From assembly GCA_020442165.1 (NCBI GenBank), contig JAGRKV010000019.1:1-64000 (forward strand): DNA of 64,000 nt, written 5' to 3'. Source of the DNA: Hyphomicrobiaceae bacterium (lineage in GTDB: Bacteria; Pseudomonadota; Alphaproteobacteria; Rhizobiales; Hyphomicrobiaceae). The notes below the pieces were generated by a model. It saw only the letters and a program-made list of their open reading frames with translations. It was not told the DNA's origin and did not search any database. Both the position numbers and the translations under genes were made by a program. Shown in pieces: positions 44,311-53,315 of the stretch (the first letter of the stretch is position 1; every line of letters starts with the position of its first letter).

Positions 44311-45678
44311 TCAGGCGGCTGCATTAACCCGATTGCGGCCCGATCTCTTGGCCGCATAGAGCGCCTGGTCCGCCCGCTTGAACAGCGTTTGCGGCGTATC
44401 GGTCTCGCTCTCCAGTGTCGAGATGCCGACACTGGTCGTCACCCGGATCGACAGCCCTGGGGCGATCGCGAACGGCTCTGCCGCGATACATGCCCTCAGC
44501 CGCTCGCCGATCTGGTAGCTCCTGCCGATTTCGGTCTCTGGCATGATGATGACGAATTCTTCGCCGCCCAGCCGGCAGGCCAGATCGATGCCACGCGTGT
44601 TGCGCCGCATGCGGTTTGCGAACTCGCGAAGCACAAGATCTCCAGCGTCGTGGCCGTAGCTGTCGTTGACCTGCTTGAAGAAATCGATGTCCGCGACCAG
44701 CACCGAAAGATTCCGCCCGGAGCGGAGTGCCTCGCGCACCAAGGTCTCGAGATGGCTTTCCATGTATCTCCGGTTGTGCAGCCCCGTCAGCGGGTCGGTG
44801 ACGGCCTGCTCCACCGTTTCCTCAATCCTGTTGCGCAGGAAGTCGGAGTGGCGCTTGCGCTTGATCTGGGTCCTGACGCGCGCCAGCAGTTCGTGCCTGT
44901 CGATTGGCCGGATCAGATAGTCGTTGATACCCATGTCGAGCCCGCGCATGAGCCGCGCTTCCTCGCCTGGCTCGACCAAGATGATGAGTGGCAGATGCCT
45001 CGTCCGCTCCATCGAGCGAAGTTGCGAACACAACCGCAAGCCGTCGGCCTGCTGCAGGCTCAAGCTGACAATGACCACGTCGAAGTCGTAGTCCGTCAGC
45101 ATCTGCAGTGCCCGCTGCGGGTTGGTCTCGATGAACGTGTCATGGACCTTGGCGAGCGGTTCGAGCAGCCGCACACCCGATCGCGGATGATCCTCGACCA
45201 CCAGGACGCGGCCTGAACGGCCCGACAGCGCCCGTTCCAGCGCATCGTCCTCGGCCAGACCGAGTTGCCTGCTGGTCGATGCCCGCATCAGCATCTCGTC
45301 ATTGAGGGTCTTGAGCCGCGCGAGGTTCTTGACGCGCGTCACCAGCGCGATGTCGTCGACAGGCTTGGTCAGAAAGTCGTCGGCACCGCTTTCCAGGCCC
45401 TGGATCTTGTCTGACGGCTGGTCAAGCGCAGTCACCATGATGACCGGGATGTGGTGCGTATGGGAATTGCTCTTGATGCGGCGGCACGCCTCGAAGCCGT
45501 CCATCCCCGGCATCATCACGTCGAGCAAAACGACATCGACACGTTCCTTGGCCAGCACATCGAGCGCCTCCTGCCCGCTGAACGCTGACAGGACCTCGAA
45601 GTATTCAGCCGTCAGCCGCGCTTCCAGCAGCTTCACGTTGGCCAGGATATCGTCGACAACAAGAACTCGGGCAGTCAT
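44311..45678 (-). CDS. pleD: Response regulator diguanylate cyclase PleD
   Basis: A 455-residue protein, REC-REC-GGDEF. It makes cyclic di-GMP to drive pole remodelling. The first receiver has VDD at 8-10 and phospho-acceptor Asp53 (VVLLDVMMPG), exactly as in Caulobacter PleD. The second receiver (about 157-270) has Ser205 where Asp should be (DVVIVSLSL), so it is a degenerate adaptor. The cyclase has the active GGEEF at 371-375 with an allosteric inhibitory RxxD (RGID 362-365) five residues before it. divK lies just upstream, so both are cotranscribed. Confidence 0.96.
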   Translation of the reverse strand: MTARVLVVDDILANVKLLEARLTAEYFEVLSAFSGQEALDVLAKERVDVVLLDVMMPGMDGFEACRRIKSNSHTHHIPVIMVTALDQPSDKIQGLESGADDFLTKPVDDIALVTRVKNLARLKTLNDEMLMRASTSRQLGLAEDDALERALSGRSGRVLVVEDHPRSGVRLLEPLAKVHDTFIETNPQRALQMLTDYDFDVVIVSLSLQQADGLRLCSQLRSMERTRHLPLIILVEPGEEARLMRGLDMGINDYLIRPIDRHELLARVRTQIKRKRHSDFLRNRIEETVEQAVTDPLTGLHNRRYMESHLETLVREALRSGRNLSVLVADIDFFKQVNDSYGHDAGDLVLREFANRMRRNTRGIDLACRLGGEEFVIIMPETEIGRSYQIGERLRACIAAEPFAIAPGLSIRVTTSVGISTLESETDTPQTLFKRADQALYAAKRSGRNRVNAAA

Positions 45679-45706
45679 CTGTTACGCCTTGATGCTCATT
45701 GGCCAC

Positions 45707-46114
45707 TCACGCCGGACCAATGAAACGCCGAACCGTCTCTAGAAAGGTGACCACAGAGATGGGCTTGGAGATGTAGGCTTCGCACCCGCCGGAACGGATC
45801 CTCTCCTCGTCGCCCTTCATCGCGAACGCCGTAACGGCGATCACAGGGATGTCTGCCAGCTGCTCGTCGTTCTTGAGCCACTTGGTCACTTCCAGGCCCG
45901 AAATCTCGGGCAACTGGATGTCCATCAGGATGAGATCGGGGCGATGCATGCGCGCAAGATCGATGACTTCCAGACCATTGCGCGTTTGAATGGTTGCATA
46001 GCCATTGACGTCCAGTAGATCGTGGAAGAGCTTCATGTTGAGCTCGTTGTCTTCCACGATCAGGACGGTCTTGGCTGCACGCGGCTTGCCCACGGAGTTG
46101 CGCTCAGCGGACAT
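45707..46114 (-). CDS. divK: Single-domain response regulator DivK
   Basis: A stand-alone receiver of about 135 residues. The core [34 protein letters not shown] with the phospho-acceptor Asp, [16 protein letters not shown] and SKPISV are essentially the DivK signature. DivK controls CtrA activity and cell polarity in alphaproteobacteria. I prefer ATG 46114, which has an AAGAGA ribosome-site-like stretch before it; ATG 46135 adds seven residues and is possible. The next gene, pleD, starts 28 bases downstream. Confidence 0.95.
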   Translation of the reverse strand: MSAERNSVGKPRAAKTVLIVEDNELNMKLFHDLLDVNGYATIQTRNGLEVIDLARMHRPDLILMDIQLPEISGLEVTKWLKNDEQLADIPVIAVTAFAMKGDEERIRSGGCEAYISKPISVVTFLETVRRFIGPA

Positions 46115-46276
46115 TCTGGTCTCTTGATAGTTCATCGATAGCGAAGCCTGCCCTCATGCCACGGCCGTTTTGCACCGATTCTCCTGAAGATAGTGCTGGT
46201 CACTGTGCTCCATGAGACCTAACCAACAGTTTAAGCTCACCACCAAATTAACAGGACCTGGCAAACAAGGATCAGA

Positions 46277-46579
46277 ATGCCGTTGCAACACGCCCCAGAT
46301 AGCGAAGCTGCACATACAATCGCACTCCAGGCACTTGCGTTTCTAGCCAGTGACGGCGAGCGGTTGGGCCGGTTTCTCGCTTTGACCGGCATGGGGCCGG
46401 CCGAACTCAAGGCGCAAGCCGGTGACACCGCTTTGCTGCAGGGGGTTCTCGATCACCTGATGCGGGATGAAAGCCTGCTCCTGGTATTCGCCAGCGACGC
46501 TGGCCTGAAGCCCGAGCAGGTGGCCGCCGCGTTCCATGCCCTTGGCCAGGTTCAGCGGGCACGCGGGCGGCATGGATGA
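46277..46579 (+). CDS. DUF3572 family protein
   Basis: A 100-residue cytoplasmic protein from ATG 46277. The helical pattern AHTIALQALAFLASDGERLGRFLALTGM followed by LLQGVLDHLMRDESLLLVFA is the DUF3572 family, commonly encoded beside divK/pleD in Hyphomicrobiales. The function is unknown. Its TGA overlaps the ATG of the ROK kinase as ATGA, so the two are coupled. Confidence 0.88.
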   Translation: MPLQHAPDSEAAHTIALQALAFLASDGERLGRFLALTGMGPAELKAQAGDTALLQGVLDHLMRDESLLLVFASDAGLKPEQVAAAFHALGQVQRARGRHG

Positions 46580-47601
46580 GCCACGAAGGCCAGGGCAATG
46601 CACGGCAAGCAAGCGGATTGGCGACGGCCGAGTCCGGCCCTGCGATGGCGTTGTCCACTGACACACCCACCATCGGCATCGACCTGGGCGGCACCAAGAT
46701 CGAGGCTATCGCCCTGCATCCCGATGGCAGAACGCTTGCCAGCATCCGCGTCCCGACACCGCGTCAGGACTACGAAGCGACCCTGCAGGCGATTGCCGCC
46801 CTCGCCGTGCAAATCGAGCAACGCGCCCAATTTGACACCCCCGCCTCCGTCGGCGTCGCGATGCCCGGTTCGATCTCGCCGTCAACCGGCCTTGTCCAGA
46901 ATGCCAATTCAACCTGGCTCAATGGACGCCCGTTCGCATCAGATCTCGCACTGGCACTCGGCGGCCGGCCACTGCGCACTGCCAATGACGCCAACTGCTT
47001 TGCGCTATCCGAAGCCGTCGATGGCGCCGCAGCAGGCGCACACTCCATGTTTGGCGTCATCCTCGGTACGGGGTGCGGCGGCGGAATTGTCTACAAAGGG
47101 GAATTGATCGACGGCCCTCGCGGCATTGGCGGCGAATGGGGACATAATCCCCTGCCCTGGCCCGATCCCTCCGAGCTTCCCGGGCCCGCCTGCTGGTGCG
47201 GGCTGAACGGTTGCCTTGAAACATGGATCTCAGGCCCGGCGCTAGCCGCAGACCACGCACGCTGCTACGGCGAAGCACTATCGGCCGAGGAAATCGTCGC
47301 GCTCGCTAAGCAACCATCCGGCGCAAGGTCATCAACTGCGCGCGCCACACTGCAGCGTCATGCCGAAAGGCTCGCACGGGGCCTCGCTCATGTTGTCAAC
47401 CTGCTGGATCCGGCAGTCATCGTGCTGGGCGGCGGCCTGTCGAACATGGCACACCTTTATGACCAAGTACCACTCCTCATGCGCAAGTGGATCTTCGCCG
47501 TCGACCGCAGGGTGGACATCCGCGCGCCGCGATATGGCGATGCCAGCGGCGCACGCGGTGCGGCACGCCTTTGGCAACAAGCGCGCCCGTCCTCGCAATG
47601 A
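46576..47601 (+). CDS. ROK-family sugar kinase (fructokinase/NagK-like)
   Basis: A 341-residue kinase. ATG 46576 overlaps the stop of DUF3572; ATG 46645, nearer the conserved part, is an alternative. The phosphate loop is TIGIDLGGTKIEAIAL, followed by LRTANDANCFALSEA, GTGCGGGIVYKG and the ROK zinc motif GGEWGHNPLP...CWCGLNGCLETWISG with three cysteines. It phosphorylates a hexose such as fructose, glucose or N-acetylglucosamine. The lack of an HTH shows it is an enzyme, not a repressor of the same family. Confidence 0.92.
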   Translation: MSHEGQGNARQASGLATAESGPAMALSTDTPTIGIDLGGTKIEAIALHPDGRTLASIRVPTPRQDYEATLQAIAALAVQIEQRAQFDTPASVGVAMPGSISPSTGLVQNANSTWLNGRPFASDLALALGGRPLRTANDANCFALSEAVDGAAAGAHSMFGVILGTGCGGGIVYKGELIDGPRGIGGEWGHNPLPWPDPSELPGPACWCGLNGCLETWISGPALAADHARCYGEALSAEEIVALAKQPSGARSSTARATLQRHAERLARGLAHVVNLLDPAVIVLGGGLSNMAHLYDQVPLLMRKWIFAVDRRVDIRAPRYGDASGARGAARLWQQARPSSQ

Positions 47602-47631
47602 CAGCCGACCCGGAGCGCCAAGCCTTAATTT

Positions 47632-48519
47632 TCACTTGCCCTTGGGGCCGGGCTTGGCCCCAGCCGCAGACGATGTGCCGGCTTCACAACTAGACTGGGA
47701 AAGAAAGGTCAGCTCCTTGAGTTCGCCGCGGACGGCGAACTCCCCATAGTCGATGACCATGTCTGTCGAGACCCCGTTCGCGAAAATCCTGAACGACAAT
47801 TCGTAGGACGGCACGGAATCCTTCGCTGCCTGCGCCGGCTCGAAATAGGCAATCGACACAGGCCACGATGTAATGCCTGTCAGACTTTTCGGATCCTTGG
47901 GTTGCAACTCTGAGCGCGGACCGCCAATCCATGCACTCGTTTCGTAGGCCTTGGTGCCCTTTTCCGAACCATCGTAGATGCCGACCGCGAGTTGCCTCTC
48001 GCCGCCGCGTGCGGCACGCACCAGAGCTTCGGACTGCTGCATGGGGAACAGATACCGCGCCGGGATCGTCAGCGATTGTTTCTCAGGCTTCGCCACCTGC
48101 ACCACCGTGTCGCCACCGTCGGCAGGACGCCGCGCATCCCCAGTCGTGCTCTCCGCCAGCTTCCTGTCGCGATACTGTTCCGAGTTGAAGCGCAGCCGCT
48201 TGCCCGCGCCATCTTCCCAACTCGAAGTCCTCAGATCGTTGAGTTGTTCGGTGCCGTCTTGCGACATCACCTGCGTCACGAACCGCATATTCTGCGTATA
48301 GCCCTCGCAACGGCTGCCCTGCAGTTCATAGACCATGCGGCCTGCGAGTTCGACCACACCTGAGCCCGAGGCGGCCCTCTCAAGCGTGATCTCGTAGACC
48401 GCGCGATGGGGTGCGAAGCGAACCATCTCGGTTGGCGCTGTTGCGCGGGCATCCGCACTGCCAGCGACCGCGATTGTCGCTATCAATGCCCCAAGGCGGC
48501 GGACCCCATGCTGACGCAT
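47632..48519 (-). CDS. eipB: Cell-envelope integrity protein EipB (DUF1849)
   Basis: A 295-residue periplasmic protein. ATG 48519 is chosen because GGGAG stands six bases before it, giving a signal peptide that ends around GSADA. The mature beta-rich fold contains FAPHRAVYEITLERA, GRMVYELQGSRCEGY and a C-terminal YGEFAVRGELKEL followed by a lone Cys; these two cysteines (SRCEGY and QSSCEAG) can form the disulfide known in EipB. The family is a beta-spiral lipid- or peptidoglycan-related envelope factor required for outer-membrane integrity in Brucella. Confidence 0.9.
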   Translation of the reverse strand: MRQHGVRRLGALIATIAVAGSADARATAPTEMVRFAPHRAVYEITLERAASGSGVVELAGRMVYELQGSRCEGYTQNMRFVTQVMSQDGTEQLNDLRTSSWEDGAGKRLRFNSEQYRDRKLAESTTGDARRPADGGDTVVQVAKPEKQSLTIPARYLFPMQQSEALVRAARGGERQLAVGIYDGSEKGTKAYETSAWIGGPRSELQPKDPKSLTGITSWPVSIAYFEPAQAAKDSVPSYELSFRIFANGVSTDMVIDYGEFAVRGELKELTFLSQSSCEAGTSSAAGAKPGPKGK

Positions 48520-48721
48520 TGCGTACTCCCAGCTCATTTGCCCCGAAAACGGCGCCAGACCCTAAGGCGATGGGACGCGGTTGCCTAGCGCAAATCACGC
48601 CGCACATCTCCCAATGACCAAATCCAGCGGCAGGTGGACCTCAAACGTCGTCAAGATTATGAAGGATACCCATGTCGCACCCCAGCGACATGATCCGCAC
48701 AAAGACAAAAATGGAGGCGTC

Positions 48722-49189
48722 ATGAGCACCAAGCCCGAGCAACGTCTGGCAGCCCTTGGTTTGACGTTGCCCAACGCCCCAGCCCCTGTAGCCAATTACG
48801 TGCCCTACCTGCTATCCGGCGACCTGCTCTACATCTCAGGACAGGTCTCCAAGGCGCCAGACGGCACGCTCCTGTGCGGCAGGCTGGGTGATGGCCTATC
48901 GGTGGAAGAAGGTCAGAAGGCCGCGCGTTATTGCGCCCTCAACATTCTGTCACAGGCCAAGGCTGCCTTGGGAGACCTCGGCCGCATCGAACAGGTCCTC
49001 CGCCTCACAGGGTTCGTCGCCTCGGCACCTGACTGCGGCGATCAGCCCATGGTCGTCAACGGCGCATCAGACCTTATGGTCGACGTGCTGGGCGACGCCG
49101 GCCGCCACACCCGCGCCGCCGTCGGTGTCGCCGCATTGCCTGGCGGCTGCGCTGTCGAGGTGGACGCCATTCTCCGCGTGCGGCTCTGA
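48722..49189 (+). CDS. RidA-family (YjgF-like) protein
   Basis: A 155-residue protein from ATG 48722 preceded by GGAGG. It belongs to the subgroup with an N-terminal EQRLAALGLTLPNAPAPVANYVPY extension, then the core LLYISGQVSKAPDG and AVGVAALPGGCAVEVDAILRV. RidA members deaminate reactive enamine/imine intermediates, but this subgroup lacks a firmly known substrate. It starts the RidA-GDPD-DUF482 run, which is frequently conserved together in this order. Confidence 0.92.
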   Translation: MSTKPEQRLAALGLTLPNAPAPVANYVPYLLSGDLLYISGQVSKAPDGTLLCGRLGDGLSVEEGQKAARYCALNILSQAKAALGDLGRIEQVLRLTGFVASAPDCGDQPMVVNGASDLMVDVLGDAGRHTRAAVGVAALPGGCAVEVDAILRVRL

Positions 49190-49242
49190 GTGCTGATTGC
49201 AGCCAGCGACGTGCTCACCGGGCGCGCCAAGGAACCTGCCTC

Positions 49243-50010
49243 ATGCGTGACATGCAAGCATTCCTCAAACCGATCGCCCACCGCGGCCTACATGGCACGC
49301 CGGGGCATGGCGCTGTGGAAAATACCATGGCGGCATTCAAGGCCGCCCGTGATCGCGGTTATGGCATCGAATGCGATCTCCGCCCGGGACGTGACGGCCT
49401 GCCACTCGTCTTCCATGACTTGGACCTCGACCGTCTCGTCGCTGGCGTCGGTCCGGTGTCGGTCCTGGGCAAGCACGACGTGCAGCGGTTGGCCTTCCGC
49501 AGCGCCCCGAGTGAACGAATTCCCTTGTTTGCGGATCTGCTGGCATTGGCGGCAAACGACACACCGCTTCTCGTAGAGATCAAGAGCGAATGGAAACCGC
49601 CCGATCGCGCATTTCTGGCCGAGATCGCCCGCCTGTCGCGCAACCATCAAGGCCCGTTGGCACTGATGTCTTTCGACCCTGATGTCATGGCTATCCTCAA
49701 AGATCTCGCACCCGAGGTTCCCCGCGGCATCGTTTCAGGCAACTACCTCGCCGGCGGCGATGGAGATCACTGGTGGGAACATGTTCTCACCCGCGAACGC
49801 GCCGAGAAATTGACGCACCTGCTTGAATCAGGCCCAGCCGATCCCAGTTTCTATGCCTATCACGTCAAGGCTCTGCCGACCCCAGTCACCCGCTACGTGC
49901 GAGAGGTGCAGCGGCTGCCGCTCTTCACCTGGACAGTGCGCGACGATGCGGATCTGTCAGCAGCCCGCAGGTTTGCCGACGCACCGATCTTCGAGGGGTT
50001 CTTGGCCTGA
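49243..50010 (+). CDS. Glycerophosphodiester phosphodiesterase
   Basis: A 255-residue TIM-barrel enzyme. ATG 49243. The active site is visible as AHRGLHG, VENTMAAF, GYGIECDLRPGRDG and LVFHDLDLDRL (His, Glu, Glu, Asp, His), and later LVEIKSEW. The length and lack of signal peptide suggest a cytoplasmic enzyme releasing glycerol-3-phosphate from glycerophosphodiesters. It lies 53 bases after the RidA gene. Confidence 0.94.
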   Translation: MRDMQAFLKPIAHRGLHGTPGHGAVENTMAAFKAARDRGYGIECDLRPGRDGLPLVFHDLDLDRLVAGVGPVSVLGKHDVQRLAFRSAPSERIPLFADLLALAANDTPLLVEIKSEWKPPDRAFLAEIARLSRNHQGPLALMSFDPDVMAILKDLAPEVPRGIVSGNYLAGGDGDHWWEHVLTRERAEKLTHLLESGPADPSFYAYHVKALPTPVTRYVREVQRLPLFTWTVRDDADLSAARRFADAPIFEGFLA

Positions 50011-50046
50011 CAGGTAACAGTCCGCGATGATAGCCGGGTTGAGTTC

Positions 50047-51222
50047 GTGACCGAAAAAGCCAGTGCAGCACAACAGCCCGCGGCCAGCATTGCCGGCTCG
50101 CTGGAACACGTTGAAGCGGCCGCCTGGAACGCGATCGCGAACCCCAATCAAGCAACCTACAATCCTTTCATCGACTATGCCTTCCTCCGCGCCCTGGAAA
50201 TCTCCGGCTGCGTCGGCACAGGCACGGGCTGGCACCCGCGCCACATCCTTATTGAGGACGAAGCGGGCCTGACCGCCGCCATGCCGGCCTATTTGAAAAC
50301 CCACAGCCAGGGCGAATACGTTTTCGATCATTCATGGGCCGACGCCTATCAGCGCGCAGGCGGCCATTATTATCCCAAGCTGCAATGCGCTGTGCCGTTC
50401 ACCCCGGTGCCGGGCCACCGGCTGCTTGTGCGCGAGGGTGAAACAGCAGCCGACCTGAGGCGCATGCTGGCTGCCATCGCCGTTCAAGCAACCAGGCAGC
50501 TCGAAGCCTCGTCATTCCACGCGACTTTTCTGACTGAGAACGAATGGAACGAGCTTGGCGACATGGGCTTCCTCAAGCGCACCGGGCAGCAATTCCATTT
50601 CACTAATCCCGGCTACCGGACATTCGACGATTTTTTGTCCGAACTTGCCGCCCGCAAGCGCAAGGCCATTCGCAAGGAACGTGCCCAGGCCGGCCAAGGC
50701 CTCACCATCCGGCAGCTCACCGGCAGCGAAATCACCGAAGCCGACTGGGATGCATTCTTCGCTTTCTACATCGACACCGGCTCCCGCAAGTGGGGCCGCC
50801 CCTATCTCAATCGCGAGTTCTTCTCACGATTGGGGGAAGCGATGAGCGAACGCTGTCTTCTCGTCTTCGCATATGAGCACGGACGCCCTATTGCGGGTGC
50901 CCTCAACATGATTGGCGGAGATTGCCTCTATGGCCGTTACTGGGGCGCGTGCGAGCAACGGCCCTATATGCATTTCGAGCTGTGCTATTATCAGGCGATC
51001 GACTACGCCATTGCCCACGCCATTCCGCGCGTGGAAGCTGGCGCGCAGGGCGACCACAAGCTCGCAAGAGGCTACCAGCCCGTCACCACGTATTCGGCCC
51101 ACCATATCGTCGACCCCGCGCTGCGCCGGGCGATAGCACACTTCCTTGAGCACGAACGCGAGGCGATTGCCGAAATCAACGAAGACCTGGCGGCGGCAGG
51201 TCCATTCAGAAAGGATGAATGA
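50047..51222 (+). CDS. DUF482 / peptidoglycan-type GNAT acyltransferase-like protein
   Basis: A 391-residue protein with GTG start 50047. Conserved stretches are AWNAIANPNQATYNPFIDYAF, EYVFDHSWADAYQRAG, YYPKLQCAVPFTPVPGHRLL and AAGALNMIGG-like HGRPIAGALNMIGGDCLYG, matching the DUF482 (GNAT superfamily, FemAB-like) family. It likely transfers an acyl or aminoacyl group, but the substrate is unknown. The gene is 36 bases after the GDPD gene, in one operon. Confidence 0.88.
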   Translation: MTEKASAAQQPAASIAGSLEHVEAAAWNAIANPNQATYNPFIDYAFLRALEISGCVGTGTGWHPRHILIEDEAGLTAAMPAYLKTHSQGEYVFDHSWADAYQRAGGHYYPKLQCAVPFTPVPGHRLLVREGETAADLRRMLAAIAVQATRQLEASSFHATFLTENEWNELGDMGFLKRTGQQFHFTNPGYRTFDDFLSELAARKRKAIRKERAQAGQGLTIRQLTGSEITEADWDAFFAFYIDTGSRKWGRPYLNREFFSRLGEAMSERCLLVFAYEHGRPIAGALNMIGGDCLYGRYWGACEQRPYMHFELCYYQAIDYAIAHAIPRVEAGAQGDHKLARGYQPVTTYSAHHIVDPALRRAIAHFLEHEREAIAEINEDLAAAGPFRKDE

Positions 51223-51311
51223 ATGCGCCTTGCGCAGCAGCCGGGGTTTCCTGCATGCCGAAATATGCTAGTCATGCACCAAGTGCGGTTCCGACCAAGG
51301 CGGAACGTTGA

Positions 51312-51427
51312 GGCCGCGACTGCGGCCCGGCGCCTTGCTCCGCCCCCGCGGAGCAGCTCGAGCGAAAGCGAGGGTTAGCTGCGTGAGCGAAGAAGGCTGG
51401 ATCGTTTCAACGTAAGTCGAAACGATC
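51312..51427. other. Highly structured intergenic segment
   Basis: Three perfect hairpins follow one another: GGCCGC-GACT-GCGGCC (51312-51327), TGCTCCGC-CCCC-GCGGAGCA (51336-51355) and GATCGTTTC-AACGTAAGTC-GAAACGATC (51400... to 51427), plus a small CTCG...CGAG element between. They are in the 337-base spacer before the HIT gene and immediately precede repeat copy D. No T-run suggests a standard terminator. A structured RNA or a composite palindromic element is possible. Confidence 0.5.
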
Positions 51428-51429
51428 TA

Positions 51430-51529
51430 GTGCATGTTTGGCTGAAATGTGTAGCGATTCAGCGTGAGAAACATGCACAAAAACAAAAAGGTTGAGCCCG
51501 CTCCCATTTTCAAGAACAAGCGCGCTCTG
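51430..51529. repeat. Dispersed two-hairpin repeat, copy D
   Basis: GTGCATGTTT (51430-51439) pairs with AAACATGCAC (51469-51478) around GCTGAA/TTCAGC. The second hairpin, GAGCCCGCTCC with a right arm GCGCGCTC near 51521-51528, is weaker. It ends about 30 bases before the HIT gene start. Confidence 0.8.
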
Positions 51530-51559
51530 GCATGCAGCAGTGACGAGCGACGGCAGACG

Positions 51560-52012
51560 ATGACGGATCAGACCGATTTCCCCGACTACGACGACAGCAA
51601 CATTTTCGCCCGGATTCTGCGCGGCGAGATCCCATCCCACAAGGTCTTTGAGGATGATGACGTCATCGCCTTCATGGACGTCATGCCCCAGGCGCCAGGC
51701 CACACGCTCGTCGTACCAAAGGCGCCGTCACGCAATCTGCTCGATGCCGACCCCGCGGTGCTGGCCAAGCTCATGCCGTTCACCCAGCGCATCGCCCGGG
51801 CGGTGAAGAAGGCGTTTGAAGCAGATGGCATCACCATCATGCAATTCAACGAGCCGGCTGGTGGACAAACCGTCTTCCACCTTCATGTGCATGTGATACC
51901 GCGCCACGATGGCGTAGGGCTCAAGCGGCACGAAGGCGGTATGGAAAAACCCGATGTGCTGGTGGCCAACGCCAACAAGATCCGCCAGGCATTGAAGGAA
52001 GAAGACGCCTGA
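51560..52012 (+). CDS. HIT-family (Hint/PKCI-like) nucleotide hydrolase
   Basis: A 150-residue protein from ATG 51560. It has IFARILRGEIPSHKVFEDDD and the histidine triad FHLHVHVIPRH (about 110-120), the AMP-lysine/phosphoramidate hydrolase motif. It forms a homodimer in the cytoplasm. It follows a conserved context of RidA, GDPD and DUF482 genes, but a long structured spacer separates it from them. Confidence 0.95.
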   Translation: MTDQTDFPDYDDSNIFARILRGEIPSHKVFEDDDVIAFMDVMPQAPGHTLVVPKAPSRNLLDADPAVLAKLMPFTQRIARAVKKAFEADGITIMQFNEPAGGQTVFHLHVHVIPRHDGVGLKRHEGGMEKPDVLVANANKIRQALKEEDA

Positions 52013-52042
52013 TGCCTACGGCCGATCGCACTGACGCGATCT

Positions 52043-52522
52043 TCATTTCCGACGGACCGGATCGATCTGTTCACGCGCCAGTTTCGGCTCGATCAGATGC
52101 GCCGCATCGTCGGCATCGACGCCCACACCCCGGCAATCAACGAGCGGCATGTCGCTGTCGTTCCAACCCTTGATGCCAAGCTTCAGCGACGCGACGTTTT
52201 CATAACCGATGATGCCCATCACCATGGCCGCCAGCGCGCTGCGGTTCCCCGACCGGCAGACCACAACCACCGGCCTTTGACGCGCCTGCACGAGTTCTGG
52301 CTCAGTTTCCGCATAGTCCCATTCGCACGCCGCCTCCAGAATGCCGCGCGGCACGTTCATTGAACCTTTGATGTGGAATGCCTCGAACTCCGAACGCTCG
52401 CGGACATCCAGCACCAGCAGGCCGGCGTTCTCGCGCATTGCCGCTTCGAGATCCCACGGCATCAGCTCCATGACTTGCCCGGCTGCCTTTTCCGCCAGCG
52501 TCTTGTAGCTCTCGCGCGTCAT
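52043..52522 (-). CDS. Cytoplasmic rhodanese-domain protein
   Basis: A 159-residue protein from ATG 52522. The rhodanese fold spans about residues 20-125, with LVLDVRERSEFEAFHIKGSM and the active loop VVVCRSGNRSALAA. The C-terminal tail (DADDAAHLIEPKLAREQ) is extra. It could carry persulfide sulfur from cysteine desulfurase or mercaptopyruvate. It converges with the HIT gene. Confidence 0.92.
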   Translation of the reverse strand: MTRESYKTLAEKAAGQVMELMPWDLEAAMRENAGLLVLDVRERSEFEAFHIKGSMNVPRGILEAACEWDYAETEPELVQARQRPVVVVCRSGNRSALAAMVMGIIGYENVASLKLGIKGWNDSDMPLVDCRGVGVDADDAAHLIEPKLAREQIDPVRRK

Positions 52523-52673
52523 GCCTGCACTCCTGCCCTGCCGCACTCCCGCCACGCTTTTCGCAGCGCGATGTGTTGGTGTAACCTTTATTGGAAATAT
52601 ACTTCGATCACCGCCCTGCATTTCGGTGACAGGACGCACAAACAAGTCTGCGAGCAAAGGAACACGCCGCGTC

Positions 52674-53315
52674 ATGTCCACTATTCTCGTTATGGGCGCA
52701 AGCCAGGGCATCGGCCTGGAGACCGTCAAGGCGCTCCTGGCCGGCGGCCACCACGTTCGCGCCTTCGCGCGCTCGGCAGAGCGCATTGCCTTGAGCGATC
52801 CGCGCCTGGAAAAATTCGCCGGCGACGCTCTCAAAAAGGATGATGTCGCCCGCGCGCTGCAAGGCACCGATGCCGTCGTACAATGCCTGGGCGCAGGCAA
52901 GAGCATCTCCGCCCTCATTCAAGGCACCACCCTCTTCTCGCGTGCGACACGCATCCTCGTCGACCTCATGCGCGGACAGGGTCCCCGCCGTCTCGTCTGC
53001 GTCACCGGCATCGGAGCCGGAGATAGCCGTGGCCACTTTGGCCTACTCTACGACGGCATCATGTTCCCGTTGATGTTAAAGCGCATCTATGACGACAAGG
53101 ACATTCAGGAGCGCATGGTGAAGGATTCAGGCCTCGACTGGACGATCGCACGGCCGGGCATACTTGTTTCCGCTCCCGTCACTGGCACCTACCGTGCACT
53201 TGCCGATCCGAAAGAGTGGGAACTCAAGACCATCGCCCGTGCCGATGTTGCACGCTTCCTGGCCGACGAAATCGGCGATGGCAAATTCATGGGCAAGGCA
53301 CCGGTCATCATCTGA
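52674..53315 (+). CDS. NAD(P)-binding atypical SDR (NmrA-like)
   Basis: A 213-residue Rossmann protein from ATG 52674 with AAAGGA upstream. The nucleotide-binding loop is MGASQGIGLETVKALLAGG, then AGDALKKDDVARALQGTDAV and RRLVCVTGIGAG. The catalytic Tyr-x-x-x-Lys of classical SDRs is not obvious, as in the atypical NmrA/biliverdin-reductase-like branch. A substrate cannot be named. Confidence 0.88.
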   Translation: MSTILVMGASQGIGLETVKALLAGGHHVRAFARSAERIALSDPRLEKFAGDALKKDDVARALQGTDAVVQCLGAGKSISALIQGTTLFSRATRILVDLMRGQGPRRLVCVTGIGAGDSRGHFGLLYDGIMFPLMLKRIYDDKDIQERMVKDSGLDWTIARPGILVSAPVTGTYRALADPKEWELKTIARADVARFLADEIGDGKFMGKAPVII

